A stretch of DNA of 64,000 nt from Gammaproteobacteria bacterium HGW-Gammaproteobacteria-1 (GCA_002840095.1 PGZL01000005.1:310001-374000); one strand, 5' to 3'. Shown: positions 1-8,655, counted from the first letter of the stretch. Notes: generated by a model not told the origin, from the sequence alone. A program made the numbers and translations.

Positions 1-1299
1 GGGGTCCATCCGCAGGCGCACAAGGAGGATACGGCGGACAAGCCGATCCGCCGCCTGCCGTTCGCCCCGCGCATGATCGTGCCCCTGGCCCAGCATCTGG
101 GCAAGCCGTCGCGCCCCATCGTCCGCGTGGGTGAAGAGGTCGGTCGCGGCCAGCTCATCGCCGAGGCCGACGGCTTCATGTCCGTGCCGCAGCATGCACC
201 CGCCACCGGCGTGGTGGAGGCCATCACCCTGATGCCCAGCGCGCAGGGGCCGCGCGTGCCGTCCATCATCATCAGGGTCTACGAGGCCTCCAACCAGGAA
301 GTGCTGTGGCGCACGCCGCGTGATGTCGCCGCACTGACACCGGAACAAATCGTTCAGGCGGTGCAGGACACCGGCTTGGTGGGCCTGGGCGGTGCCGCCT
401 TCCCCTCCCACGTCAAGCTCAAGGTGCCGGCGGGCGCCGTCATCGACACCCTGCTGGTCAACGGCTGCGAGTGCGAACCTTATCTCACCACCGATCACCG
501 CGTGATGGTGGAACAGGGACGCGACCTGATCCGCGGCACCCAGCTGGCCATGCGCGTGGTCGGCGCGAAGCAGGCGATCATCGGCATAGAAGACAACAAG
601 CCCGATGCCATCGCCGCCATACGCGCCCATCTGCCGGCCGACGGCAGCATCCGCGTCGAGGCGGTGGAAACAAAGTATCCGCAGGGCGCGGAGAAAATGC
701 TGATTTCCTCGCTGCTCGGCCGCGAGGTCCCCTCCGGCGGCCTGCCTGCGCAGATTGGCGTGGTGGTCAACAACGTCGGCACCCTCACCGCCCTGGGCAA
801 GCTGCTGCCGCGCGGCGAAGGGCTCATCGAGCGCGTCATCACCGTGGCCGGTCCCGGCGTGAAGAAGCCGGGCAACTATCTGGTGCCCATCGGCACGCCG
901 CTGCGCTTCCTGCTGGAGTACGTTGGCTTCAACGGCCGGGAGCAGGAGGTGATCCTGGGCGGGCCGATGATGGGCAACGCGGTATCTTCACTGGATGTGC
1001 CGGTCACCAAGGGCAGCTCCGGCGTGCTGGTGCTGTCCAGCAGCGAGATCAGCGCCGAGACCCGCCGCATCCACCCCTGCATCAAGTGCGGCAAGTGCGT
1101 GGCGGCCTGCCCCATGCACCTCAATCCCACCCAGCTTGGCCTGCTCGCGGCCAAGCGCGAGTACGACGCCATGGCGGAGCGCTTCCACCTCAAGGACTGC
1201 ATCGAGTGCGGCTGCTGCAGCTTCGTCTGCCCCTCATCCATTCCCCTGGTGCAGTACTTCCGCATCGCCAAGTCCATCCTGCGCGAGCGAGCGGCATGA
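1..1299 (+). CDS. rsxC: Rnf electron transport complex subunit C (RsxC/RnfC), 5' partial
   Basis: Peripheral NADH-oxidising subunit of the membrane Rnf complex, which couples NADH and ferredoxin redox chemistry to ion transport. The frame is open from base 1 and already reads like the conserved RnfC N-terminus (GVHP...KEDTADKPIRRLP), so the start lies just before the window; the ATG at 73 is internal. A flavin/NADH-binding SLBB-type core is followed by two 4Fe-4S motifs: CIKCGKCVAACP from nt 1078 and CIECGCCSFVCP from nt 1198. The protein ends soon after the second motif, so it lacks the long Ala/Lys-rich tail of the E. coli protein. It overlaps rsxD by ATGA. rsxB would be expected upstream, outside the window. 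Confidence 0.96.
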   Translation, partial: GVHPQAHKEDTADKPIRRLPFAPRMIVPLAQHLGKPSRPIVRVGEEVGRGQLIAEADGFMSVPQHAPATGVVEAITLMPSAQGPRVPSIIIRVYEASNQEVLWRTPRDVAALTPEQIVQAVQDTGLVGLGGAAFPSHVKLKVPAGAVIDTLLVNGCECEPYLTTDHRVMVEQGRDLIRGTQLAMRVVGAKQAIIGIEDNKPDAIAAIRAHLPADGSIRVEAVETKYPQGAEKMLISSLLGREVPSGGLPAQIGVVVNNVGTLTALGKLLPRGEGLIERVITVAGPGVKKPGNYLVPIGTPLRFLLEYVGFNGREQEVILGGPMMGNAVSSLDVPVTKGSSGVLVLSSSEISAETRRIHPCIKCGKCVAACPMHLNPTQLGLLAAKREYDAMAERFHLKDCIECGCCSFVCPSSIPLVQYFRIAKSILRERAA

Positions 1300-2336
1300 A
1301 ACAGCAAATCGAACTGCGCACTTCGCCGCACGTCAAGGCGGCGCATACGGTGGAGCAGATCATGCGCAACGTGGTCTATGCGCTGCTGCCCATCGCCGCC
1401 TTTGCCGTGTGGCAGTTCGGCATCAGCGCCCTGGCCCTGATTCTCGTCGTCACCGCCAGCTGTCTCGGTACGGAATACGCCTTCTCGCGCAGCGCAGGAC
1501 GCGGCAACACCCTGAGCGACTGGAGCGCCGCCATCACCGGCCTGCTGTTGGCCCTGACCCTGCCGCCGGGCTTTCCGCTGTGGATGGGCGCGGTGGCCGG
1601 CTTCATCGCCATCGCCCTGGGCAAGACCCTGTTCGGCGGCCTGGGCTACAACGTATTCAACCCGGCCCTGGTCGGCCGCGCCTTCGTGCAGGCCGCCTTC
1701 CCGGTGGCCATCACCACCTGGACGCCGGCCGGTCTGCCGGGGCGCTTCATGGAGTTCATCCCCTCCACCCTCGCCCTGCCCTTCATGACGCCGGCACCGG
1801 TCGCTGAATGGAGCCGGCAGCAGGTGGACAGCTTCAGCGGCGCCACGCCGCTGGCGCAGTGGAAATTCGAGGGCGTGGTGACCAGCACCAGCGAGCTGTT
1901 CACCGGCATGGTGGCCGGTTCCGCCGGCGAGACCTCGGCCCTGCTGATCCTGCTGTGCGGTGCCTACCTGGCGGCGCGGCGCATGATGGACTGGCGCATC
2001 CCCGCCGCCGTGCTGCTCGGCGCGGTGGTCACCGCCGGCCTGTTCTACCTGGTAAACGACCAGCACTACCCCACGCCGCTGTTCGTGCTGTTCTCCGGCG
2101 GCCTGATGCTGGGTGCGATGTTCATGGCCAGCGACATGGTCGCCTCGCCGGTGACGCCGCTGGGCATCTGGATCTACGGCCTGCTCATCGGCATCGTTAC
2201 CGTCGTCATCCGCTACTTCGGCGGCCTGTCCGAGGGCGTGATGTACGCCATCCTGCTCGGCAACGCATTGTCGCCGCTGATCGAGAATCTGACCCAGCCG
2301 CGCATCTACGGCGCACGCAAGGGGGCCAAACCATGA
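1296..2336 (+). CDS. rsxD: Rnf complex subunit D (RsxD/RnfD)
   Basis: Integral membrane subunit of the Rnf complex carrying a covalently bound FMN. I place the start at the ATG at 1296 (MKQQIELRTSPHVKAAH), which overlaps the rsxC stop by 4 nt and gives 346 residues, normal for NqrB/RnfD. About ten hydrophobic segments are visible. The motif SFSGATPLAQ near the middle holds the threonine that carries FMN in this family. A longer open frame runs upstream through rsxC, but it is only GC-driven openness. Translation is probably coupled to rsxC and to rsxG (ATGA overlap at 2333). Confidence 0.96.
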   Translation: MKQQIELRTSPHVKAAHTVEQIMRNVVYALLPIAAFAVWQFGISALALILVVTASCLGTEYAFSRSAGRGNTLSDWSAAITGLLLALTLPPGFPLWMGAVAGFIAIALGKTLFGGLGYNVFNPALVGRAFVQAAFPVAITTWTPAGLPGRFMEFIPSTLALPFMTPAPVAEWSRQQVDSFSGATPLAQWKFEGVVTSTSELFTGMVAGSAGETSALLILLCGAYLAARRMMDWRIPAAVLLGAVVTAGLFYLVNDQHYPTPLFVLFSGGLMLGAMFMASDMVASPVTPLGIWIYGLLIGIVTVVIRYFGGLSEGVMYAILLGNALSPLIENLTQPRIYGARKGAKP

Positions 2337-3004
2337 GCAGTGTCGCGCCCCTGCCGCCGCAAATCTCCAGCCTGCGCATGATTCAGGTGCTGGGCGGCAT
2401 CGCCATGCTGTCCGGTTTCCTGGTGGTGCTGACCTACCAGCTCACCCTGCCGCGCATCGAGCTGAACCGCCAGCGCGCCATCGAGCGCGCGGTGTTCCAG
2501 GTGCTGCCCGGTGCCACCACGCGGCGCGACTTCCTGGTGGATGACGACGGCGTGCGCCCGGCCGGTGAAGGCGGCAGCGGCACGAAGGTGTACGCTGCCT
2601 ATGACGCCGACGGCAGGCTCAAGGGCATCGCCGCCGAGGCCGGTGCGCGCGGCTACCAGGACATCGTGCGCATCCTCTACGGCTACGACCCGGCCTGCCA
2701 GTGCATCACCGGCTTCGCCGTGCTGCAATCGACGGAAACGCCGGGCCTGGGCGACAAGATCACCAGGGACGCCAAGTTCCTCGCCAATTTCCCGCTGGAC
2801 GCGCGCCTTGCCGCCGACGGCAAACAGCTGGCCAACGCCATCGTCACCGTCAAGCACGGCAGCAAGACGGGGCCCTGGCAGATCGATGCCATCTCCGGCG
2901 CCACCATCACCTCCACCGCAGTGGGCAAGGGCCTGAACAACAGCGCGCAGAACCTGCTGCCGCGCCTGCAACCCCACATCGGAAAACTGGAGGTGCAGCC
3001 ATGA
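2333..3004 (+). CDS. rsxG: Rnf complex subunit G (RsxG/RnfG)
   Basis: Membrane-anchored subunit with a periplasmic FMN domain that passes electrons between Rnf subunits. The 223-residue product starts MSSVAPLPPQ; one transmembrane helix (about residues 18-38) is followed by a soluble FMN_bind domain. Near the C-terminus SGATITSTAVGKGL contains the S-G-A-T motif whose threonine receives FMN from ApbE; no apbE is in the window. The start overlaps the rsxD stop by 4 nt. The stop overlaps an ATG at 3001 (ATGA) that opens a short ORF running into a repeat element, so the normal direct link to rsxE has been interrupted. Confidence 0.96.
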   Translation: MSSVAPLPPQISSLRMIQVLGGIAMLSGFLVVLTYQLTLPRIELNRQRAIERAVFQVLPGATTRRDFLVDDDGVRPAGEGGSGTKVYAAYDADGRLKGIAAEAGARGYQDIVRILYGYDPACQCITGFAVLQSTETPGLGDKITRDAKFLANFPLDARLAADGKQLANAIVTVKHGSKTGPWQIDAISGATITSTAVGKGLNNSAQNLLPRLQPHIGKLEVQP

Positions 3005-3138
3005 CGTTCCAGCTCGACATCAATGTAGGATGGGTAGAGCGCAGCGAAACCCATCACTGCACCCAACCGCAAGGCGATGGGTTTCGCGTGGCTCTACCCA
3101 TCCTACGTTCGCAGCGAGCAATGAAGGTGCAACTCTGA
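3001..3138 (+). CDS. Short ORF reading through a palindromic repeat between rsxG and rsxE
   Basis: A 45-codon frame begins at the ATG overlapping the rsxG stop (ATGA, 3001) and ends with a TGA overlapping the rsxE start (TGATG, 3136-3140). Most of it is translated repeat (the GWVERSETHH type of peptide that such repeats encode), so a protein function is unlikely. What can be seen is that ribosomes leaving rsxG could translate across the repeat and reach rsxE, keeping translational coupling. Whether it is translated is unknown. Confidence 0.3.
   Translation: MTFQLDINVGWVERSETHHCTQPQGDGFRVALPILRSQRAMKVQL
3024..3107. repeat. Palindromic intergenic element, family A copy 1
   Basis: The left arm begins TGTAGGATGGGTAGAGCG and the right arm ends CTCTACCCATCCTACG, with GAAACCCATC / GATGGGTTTC as the inner part. 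About 31 bp of each arm can pair, leaving a short loop. A second copy lies at 57010-57090. It sits inside the rnf operon, between rsxG and rsxE. Confidence 0.85.
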
Positions 3139-3788
3139 TGGCCGGGCGGAAGAGAGACGACACCATCACCGCAGATACCTTCCTCGAAGGCATCTGGCGC
3201 GAGAATCCGGTCTTCGTGATGCTGCTCGGCATGTGTCCGGTACTGGCCGTCACCAACTCGGTGATGAACGCCATCGCCATGGGCCTGGCCACCACCTTCG
3301 TGCTGATTGGTTCCAGCACCCTGGTGTCGCTGCTGCGCCACGTGATCCCCAAGCAGGTGCGCATCGCCACCTACATCGTGATCATCGCCACCTTCGTCAC
3401 CATCGTCGACTACGTCATCCAGGCCATCAGCCTGGACCTGTACAACGCCCTGGGCGCCTTCATCCAGCTCATCGTGGTGAACTGCATCATCCTCGGCCGC
3501 GCCGAGGCCTTCGCCTCGAAGAATCGTCCGCTCAAGGCCGTCGTCAGCGGCCTCGGCATGGGCAGCGGCTTCACCATCGCCCTGCTCTGCCTGGGCAGCG
3601 TGCGCGAACTGCTGGGCAGCGGCACCCTGCTCGGCTTCAGCGTGTTCGGCGCCCAGTTCGAACCCTGGGTGGTGATGATCCTGCCGCCGGGCGGTTTTTT
3701 CGTGCTGGGAGGCTGGCTGCTGCTGTTCAACTGGCTCAGGGAACGCAAGGCCAGCCCGGAAGTGAAGGAGGCGGTTCATGCACGCTGA
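3138..3788 (+). CDS. rsxE: Rnf complex subunit E (RsxE/RnfE)
   Basis: Integral membrane subunit homologous to NqrD. With RnfA it forms the core that binds a 2Fe-2S cluster within the membrane. The start at 3138 (MAGRKRDDTITADTFLEGIW) is chosen because AAGGTG lies 8 nt upstream and upstream in-frame codons belong to the repeat element. The 216 residues are almost all hydrophobic helices. Two conserved cysteines are visible, in GMCPVLAVTNS and VNCIILGRAEAFA, the positions that ligate the cluster with RnfA. The 3' end overlaps rsxA by 11 nt. Confidence 0.95.
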   Translation: MAGRKRDDTITADTFLEGIWRENPVFVMLLGMCPVLAVTNSVMNAIAMGLATTFVLIGSSTLVSLLRHVIPKQVRIATYIVIIATFVTIVDYVIQAISLDLYNALGAFIQLIVVNCIILGRAEAFASKNRPLKAVVSGLGMGSGFTIALLCLGSVRELLGSGTLLGFSVFGAQFEPWVVMILPPGGFFVLGGWLLLFNWLRERKASPEVKEAVHAR

Positions 3789-4359
3789 TTCGCTCACCTA
3801 TATCTTTCTCAACGCCGCCATCGTCAACAATTTCGTGCTGGCGCTGTTTCTCGGCATCTGCCCTTTCCTCGGTGTCTCGGCCAAGTTGAAGACCGCCGTT
3901 TCCATGGGCATCGCCACCATGCTGGTGATGCTGATCAGTTCCATCTGCGCCTACGCCATCAACAACCTGCTGGTGGCCTACGACCTGGAGTTCCTGCGGC
4001 TCATCAGCTACATCGCCGTCATCGCCTCGGCGGTACAGTTGGTGGAGATGAGCATGAAGAAGTTCAGCCCGTCGCTGTTCCGCGCCCTGGGCATCTTCCT
4101 GCCGCTGATTACCACCAACTGCGCCATCCTCGGTCTGGCCCTGTTCCAGACCGCCAAGGAATACGATTTTGTGCAGTCGGTCAGCTACGCCCTGGGCGCC
4201 GGCACCGGCTTCATCCTGGCCCTGGTATTGATGGCCGGCCTGCGCGAAAAACTGGAGCTGGCCGAGGTGCCCGGCATCAGCCAGGGCGCCGCGCTCAGCC
4301 TGATGCTGGCGGGCATCCTGTCGCTGGCCTTCATGGGCTTCGCCGGACTGGGGGCGTGA
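3778..4359 (+). CDS. rsxA: Rnf complex subunit A (RsxA/RnfA)
   Basis: Integral membrane partner of RsxE, homologous to NqrE. The 193-residue length matches the family. Cysteines in LGICPFLGVSAK and TTNCAILGLALF are the expected ligands of the intramembrane 2Fe-2S cluster. The start overlaps the 3' end of rsxE. In E. coli rsxA opens the operon; here it closes the C-D-G-E-A series and is followed directly by a small cysteine-rich ORF. Confidence 0.96.
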   Translation: MHADSLTYIFLNAAIVNNFVLALFLGICPFLGVSAKLKTAVSMGIATMLVMLISSICAYAINNLLVAYDLEFLRLISYIAVIASAVQLVEMSMKKFSPSLFRALGIFLPLITTNCAILGLALFQTAKEYDFVQSVSYALGAGTGFILALVLMAGLREKLELAEVPGISQGAALSLMLAGILSLAFMGFAGLGA

Positions 4360-4361
4360 CC

Positions 4362-4562
4362 ATGGTTTTTCAATTTCTGATTGCCGGCGGTGCTATCCTG
4401 ATGTTGTTGTTGGGATGGATAGCCGTGCAGAAGGTGGCGCGGGCCTTCGCCCGCCGTCACCCCGAGTTCGGTGCCTACCGCGAGGCGGGCGCCGGGTGTG
4501 GAACCGGCAAGTGTGCCTGCGCCAGTGTCGACCACTGTCGCAAACGCGATGTCGAACATTAA
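4362..4562 (+). CDS. Small membrane-anchored cysteine-rich protein, NqrM-like (candidate Rnf Fe-S maturation factor)
   Basis: A 66-residue protein (ATG 4362; an in-frame GTG at 4356 overlaps the rsxA stop). It has one N-terminal transmembrane helix (about residues 3-23), a short basic stretch and a C-terminal cluster C-X4-C-X-C-X5-C followed by RKR. This layout resembles NqrM (DUF539), which has one helix plus a C...CxC...C cluster and is needed to place iron between NqrD and NqrE of Na+-NQR. RnfE and RnfA are the homologues of NqrD and NqrE, and this gene follows rsxA immediately. The maturation role is inferred from architecture and position; the Cys spacing is tighter than in the NqrM I remember. 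Confidence 0.7.
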   Translation: MVFQFLIAGGAILMLLLGWIAVQKVARAFARRHPEFGAYREAGAGCGTGKCACASVDHCRKRDVEH

Positions 4563-4626
4563 TAACGACTGGGGAATGGTGATGAATTCCGTGATCCAAC
4601 CACCAACCGAACAAAGGGGTGTAACA

Positions 4627-7002
4627 GTGGACGAACGCGTGATCTGGTTCGAGTCTCTCGGCATGGACGATGTGGCTCGGGTAGGCGGCAAGAACGCTTC
4701 CCTGGGTGAAATGATTGGGGGCCTCACCGCCGCCGGCGTGCGGGTACCCGATGGCTTCGCCACCACCTCCGCCGCCTTCCGCGAGTTCCTGCGCCACGGC
4801 CACCTGGCGGAACGCATCAACGCCCGCGTCAGCAAGCTCGACATCGACGACGTCGAAGAGCTGGCCCGCGCCGGCGCCGAAATCCGCCAGTGGATCATCG
4901 ACACACCCTTCCCCGACTCGCTCAACGCCGCCATCACCGCCGCCTGGCGCAAGATGGAGGAAAAGGCCGGTGGTGAAGTGGCCGTGGCGGTACGCTCCTC
5001 CGCCACCGCCGAGGATCTGCCCGACGCCTCCTTCGCCGGCCAGCAGGAAACCTACCTCAACGTACGCGGCCTGGACAACGTGTTGACCGCCATCCACCAC
5101 GTCTATGCCTCGCTCTACAACGATCGCGCCATCGCCTACCGCGTGCACCACAACTTCGAGCATCACGAAGTGGCGCTGTCCGCCGGCATCCAGCGCATGG
5201 CCCGCTCCGACGTCGGTGCCGCCGGCGTGATGTTCACCCTGGACACCGAGTCCGGCTTCCGTGACGCCGTGTTCATCACCGGCGCCTACGGCCTGGGCGA
5301 GACCGTGGTACAGGGTGCGGTGAACCCGGACGAGTTCTACGTCTACAAGCCCGCCCTTGCCGCCGGCAGGCACGCCATCCTCAGCCGCAAGCTGGGCAGC
5401 AAGGCCATCAAGATGATCTACGGCGACAGCGAAGCCCACGGCAAGACCACCAAGACGGTGGACGTGGCCGAGGCCGAACGCCAGCGCTTCTGCCTCACCG
5501 ACGAGCAGTTGCTCGACCTCGCCCGTCAGGCGGTGATCATCGAGAAGCACTACGGCCGCCCCATGGACATCGAATGGGCACTGGACGGTACCGACAACAA
5601 GGTCTACATCGTGCAGGCCCGCCCGGAGACGGTGAAGAGCCGCAGCAACGGCCAGATGATCGAACGCTACCGCCTGAAGGAAAAGGGCGAGGTGCTGGTC
5701 GAGGGCCGCGCCATCGGTCAGCGCATCGGCGCCGGTCCGGCCCGCATCATCATGGACATCTCGCAGATGAGCTCGGTGAAGCCCGGCGACGTGCTGATCA
5801 CCGACATGACCGACCCGGACTGGGAACCGATCATGAAGCGCGCCTCCGCCATCGTCACCAACCGCGGCGGCCGTACCTGTCATGCGGCGATCATCGCCCG
5901 CGAGCTGGGCATTCCGGCCGTGGTCGGCTGCGGTGATGCCACCAAGCAGGTCAAGGACGGCGACGAGGTCACCGTGTCCTGCGCCGAAGGCGACACCGGC
6001 CACATCTACAAGGGCAAGCTGGACTTCGAGGTACAGCGCGCCGACGCCGGCAAGATGCCGGACCTGCCGGTGAAGATCATGATGAACATCGGCAACCCGG
6101 GCCACGCCTTCGAGTTCGCCAACATCCCCAACGCCGGTATCGGCCTGGCCCGCCTGGAGTTCATCATCAACTCCACCATCGGCGTGCATCCCAAGGCGCT
6201 GCTCGACTTCGACAACCAGAGCGACGAGATCAAGAAGGCCATCGGCAAGCGCATGGCCGGCTACAGCGATCCGGTCGGCTTCTACGTGGAGAAACTGACC
6301 GAAGGCATCGCCACCCTGGCCGCCGCCTTCAATCCCAAGCCGGTGATCGTGCGCATGTCGGACTTCAAGTCCAACGAATACGCCAACTTGCTGGCCGGCG
6401 ACGCCTACGAGCCGCACGAAGAGAATCCGATGATCGGTTTCCGCGGCACCTCGCGTTACCTGTCCAAGGACTTCCGCCCCTGCTTCGAACTGGAGTGCCG
6501 CGCCCTGCGCAAGGTGCGCGACGAAATGGGACTCACCAACGTCGAGGTGATGATTCCCTTCTGCCGCACCCTGGAAGAGGCGGAACAGGTGGTCAAGCTG
6601 CTGGCGGAAAACGGCCTGGAGCGCGGCAAGAACGGCCTGCGCGTGATCATGATGTGCGAGATCCCCTCCAACGCCGTGCTGGCCGACGAGTTCCTCGAAT
6701 ACTTCGACGGCTTCTCCATCGGCTCCAACGACATGACCCAGCTCAGCCTCGGCCTGGACCGCGACTCCGGCCTCATCGCCCACCTGTTCGACGAACGCAA
6801 CCCGGCGGTGAAGAAGCTGCTGAGCATGGCCATCCATGCCGCCAAGGCCAAGGGCAAGTACGTCGGCATCTGCGGCCAGGGCCCCTCCGATTACCCCGAC
6901 CTGGCCGACTGGCTGGTGAAGGAAGGCATCAGCAGCGTGTCGCTCAATCCCGACACCGTGGTCGACACCTGGCTGTACATCGCCAGCCAGCAGGGGAAAT
7001 AA
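4627..7002 (+). CDS. ppsA: Phosphoenolpyruvate synthase
   Basis: Converts pyruvate, ATP and water to PEP, AMP and phosphate, the entry step of gluconeogenesis. I chose the GTG at 4627 because AGGGG lies 7 nt upstream and the resulting 791 residues match the 792 of E. coli; an ATG at 4582 is a fair alternative. N-terminal PEP/pyruvate-binding domain ([12 protein letters not shown], then [20 protein letters not shown]), central phosphohistidine domain with catalytic His in [15 protein letters not shown] (about residue 420), and C-terminal PEP-utilising barrel with IGSNDMTQL and the [10 protein letters not shown] loop. The adjacent ppsR encodes its kinase/phosphorylase. Confidence 0.96.
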   Translation: MDERVIWFESLGMDDVARVGGKNASLGEMIGGLTAAGVRVPDGFATTSAAFREFLRHGHLAERINARVSKLDIDDVEELARAGAEIRQWIIDTPFPDSLNAAITAAWRKMEEKAGGEVAVAVRSSATAEDLPDASFAGQQETYLNVRGLDNVLTAIHHVYASLYNDRAIAYRVHHNFEHHEVALSAGIQRMARSDVGAAGVMFTLDTESGFRDAVFITGAYGLGETVVQGAVNPDEFYVYKPALAAGRHAILSRKLGSKAIKMIYGDSEAHGKTTKTVDVAEAERQRFCLTDEQLLDLARQAVIIEKHYGRPMDIEWALDGTDNKVYIVQARPETVKSRSNGQMIERYRLKEKGEVLVEGRAIGQRIGAGPARIIMDISQMSSVKPGDVLITDMTDPDWEPIMKRASAIVTNRGGRTCHAAIIARELGIPAVVGCGDATKQVKDGDEVTVSCAEGDTGHIYKGKLDFEVQRADAGKMPDLPVKIMMNIGNPGHAFEFANIPNAGIGLARLEFIINSTIGVHPKALLDFDNQSDEIKKAIGKRMAGYSDPVGFYVEKLTEGIATLAAAFNPKPVIVRMSDFKSNEYANLLAGDAYEPHEENPMIGFRGTSRYLSKDFRPCFELECRALRKVRDEMGLTNVEVMIPFCRTLEEAEQVVKLLAENGLERGKNGLRVIMMCEIPSNAVLADEFLEYFDGFSIGSNDMTQLSLGLDRDSGLIAHLFDERNPAVKKLLSMAIHAAKAKGKYVGICGQGPSDYPDLADWLVKEGISSVSLNPDTVVDTWLYIASQQGK

Positions 7003-7009
7003 CAAATCC

Positions 7010-7146
7010 AGATACAAGAGCAAAGAGGCAAGATACAAGGGGCGGAGTGCGCTGCGCGCACAGTTGTTTGGTTCCAATAACAACACGAGCGTAGCGAGTT
7101 CATTCCCTTGTATCTTGTCACTTGTATCTTGTATCTCTGCTCTTGA
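7010..7146. repeat. Heptamer-built inverted repeat between ppsA and ppsR (family H copy 1)
   Basis: The left arm (about 7010-7042) reads as 7-base units AGATACA, AGAGCAA, AGAGGCA, AGATACA. The right arm (about 7105-7146) reads as CTTGTAT, CTTGTCA, CTTGTAT, CTTGTAT, CTCTGCT. The arms are complementary and flank about 60 bp. It fills nearly all of the ppsA-ppsR gap. Comparable 7-base-unit elements occur at 25571, 26651, 44935 and 51441. Confidence 0.75.
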
Positions 7147-7170
7147 TGGTTCGATGTGCCAACAGGGTGA

Positions 7171-8019
7171 ATGATCTTGCCGATAGCTGAAAAGCAGCAC
7201 CGCACCGTCTTTTTCGTCTCCGATCGCACCGGCATCACCGCCGAGACGCTCGGTCACAGCATGATGACGCAGTTCGACGGCGTGGAATTCAGCTATACCC
7301 GGCTGCCCTTTCTCGACACTGCCGAGAAAATGGCCGAAGCGGTGCAGCGCATCAACGCCGTAATGGACGACGACGGCATGAAGCCCATCGTCTTCAGCAC
7401 CCTGGTCAACACCGAGCTGCTGGATCAGATCCGGCGCGACTGCAAGGGTGTGGTGCTGGACTTCTTCGACGCCTTCAACGCGCCGCTGGAAGCGGAACTG
7501 GGCATCAAGGCATCCCACGTCATGGGCCGCTCCCACGGCATGGGCAATTTCGCCAACTACACCGCCCGCATCGAGGCGCTCAACTTCGCCCTCAACAACG
7601 ACGACGGCGTCACCACCCGCAACTACAGCGCCGCCGACATCATCCTCATCGGCGTATCGCGCTCAGGCAAGACACCCACCTCCCTGTTCCTAGCCCTGCA
7701 GTTCGGCATCCACGCCGCCAACTATCCGCTCACCGAAGAGGACTTGCAGGTGCGCGCCCTGCCCGAGGCCCTGCGCCCCTTCCGCGACAAACTGTTCGGC
7801 CTCACCATCGACCCTGATCGCCTGCAACAGATCCGCAGCGAACGCCGCCCCAACAGCCGCTACGCCAACTCCAGCCAATGCCAGCTCGAGGTCGACGCCG
7901 TGGAAAGCCTGTACCGCAAGGAAGGCATCCGTTTCCTCAACACCACCCACATGTCCATCGAAGAAATCTCCACCACCATCCTGCAGACGGCCGGATTGAA
8001 ACGCCGCCTGGTCAGCTGA
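7171..8019 (+). CDS. ppsR: PEP synthase regulatory kinase/pyrophosphorylase PpsR (DUF299)
   Basis: Bifunctional regulator that inactivates PpsA by ADP-dependent phosphorylation of a threonine and reactivates it by phosphate-dependent removal. The 282-residue protein has the family opening HRTVFFVSDRTGITAETLGHS and a P-loop GVSRSGKTPTS near residue 155. AGGGTG just before the ATG at 7171 acts as ribosome-binding site. Pairing with ppsA upstream on the same strand is the usual arrangement and supports the call. An inverted repeat separates the two genes. Confidence 0.95.
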   Translation: MILPIAEKQHRTVFFVSDRTGITAETLGHSMMTQFDGVEFSYTRLPFLDTAEKMAEAVQRINAVMDDDGMKPIVFSTLVNTELLDQIRRDCKGVVLDFFDAFNAPLEAELGIKASHVMGRSHGMGNFANYTARIEALNFALNNDDGVTTRNYSAADIILIGVSRSGKTPTSLFLALQFGIHAANYPLTEEDLQVRALPEALRPFRDKLFGLTIDPDRLQQIRSERRPNSRYANSSQCQLEVDAVESLYRKEGIRFLNTTHMSIEEISTTILQTAGLKRRLVS

Positions 8020-8040
8020 AGCGGTAGCAGGCAAAAAGAA

Positions 8041-8103
8041 TTTCACCACAAGGATGCGAGTAGCGCACGACATCTTGATCGTGCGTTCGCATCCATGGTG
8101 AAG
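8041..8103. repeat. Long imperfect hairpin 3' of ppsR
   Basis: TTCACCA, GGATGCGA and CGCACGA on the left pair with TCGTGCG, TCGCATCC and TGGTGAA on the right around a short loop. It lies 20 bp past the ppsR stop. There is no T-run after it, so it is not a standard intrinsic terminator; it may stabilise the 3' end of the mRNA or be another dispersed palindrome. The rest of 8104-8231 shows nothing recognisable. Confidence 0.6.
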
Positions 8104-8231
8104 GAAATTCAGCCGTACTACGCAGGCGCGCCGCTTGCGCAACCCTCTCGTCCAACCGAATGAACGACGCTAAGTCGCGACGTGAACCTTGGCCCACTGG
8201 CTGTGGAAATGCTCTTTCTGGGGAGAATCAA

Positions 8232-8318
8232 TGGTGCCCGGGACCGGGGTCGAACCGGTACGGTGTTGCCACCGAGGGATTTTAAGTCCCTTGCGTCTAC
8301 CAATTTCGCCACCCGGGC
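8232..8318 (-). tRNA. tRNA-Leu (anticodon TAA)
   Basis: The minus strand folds into an 87-nt leucine tRNA, class II with a long variable arm, and with the 3' CCA encoded. The acceptor begins GCCCGGG, the anticodon loop reads CTTAAAA (anticodon TAA), and the T arm has GGTTCGACC. It is the last of three tRNAs downstream of pgsA, the same order as glyW-cysT-leuZ in E. coli. Confidence 0.96.
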
Positions 8319-8378
8319 ATGGGTGTGACGTACGCGACTCTACCGGGACTGCTGCTACTTCGAGAAAGAGAAATTAAG

Positions 8379-8452
8379 TGGAGGCTGGACCCGGAATCGA
8401 ACCGAGGTACACGGCTTTGCAGGCCGCTGCATAACCACTCTGCCATCCAGCC
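8379..8452 (-). tRNA. tRNA-Cys (anticodon GCA)
   Basis: The 74-nt minus-strand sequence starts GGCTGGATGGCAGAG and ends with an encoded CCA. The anticodon loop is CTGCAAA with anticodon GCA, and the T arm is GGTTCGATTC. It is the middle member of the Gly-Cys-Leu series. Confidence 0.96.
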
Positions 8453-8486
8453 GAAACTGCTGCCAGGCGCTGCCAGCGCCTAAATG

Positions 8487-8518
8487 AAAAACCCCGGGCA
8501 GCTACTTGTCCGGGGTTT
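8487..8518 (-). terminator. Hairpin with T-run between tRNA-Gly and tRNA-Cys
   Basis: On the minus strand CCCCGG pairs with CCGGGG, extended by A-T pairs, and is followed by TTTTTCATTT. It lies directly after tRNA-Gly. A second hairpin (GGCGC...GCGCC, 8466-8480) follows before tRNA-Cys. It looks like an intrinsic terminator or an RNA-processing structure inside a tRNA transcript. Confidence 0.6.
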
Positions 8519-8524
8519 CGGAAT

Positions 8525-8600
<76 letters not shown>

Positions 8601-8655
8601 GCTGCCAAATGAGCCGCCTATTTTAGTGCCGGCGGAAATTCTGTCAAGCGCCATT

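Noticed and set aside
3030-3137. An N-terminal extension of rsxE reading from within the palindrome
   Set aside because: The extra residues are translated repeat sequence; AAGGTG 8 nt before the ATG at 3138 and family length support the shorter protein.
4393-7536. A 1047-codon open frame on the minus strand opposite ppsA
   Set aside because: It is the antisense of a well-supported gene, has low-complexity His/Asp/Val/Leu-rich composition typical of GC-driven open frames, and shows no family motif. The same applies to long minus- or plus-strand shadows at 8626-11223, 12134-13234, 16782-20699, 28856-30499, 34538-36352, 37656-39716 and 51997-53826.
8012-8197. Small minus-strand ORFs between ppsR and tRNA-Leu
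   Set aside because: They cover the hairpin at 8041-8103, have no ribosome-binding site and no recognisable motif.
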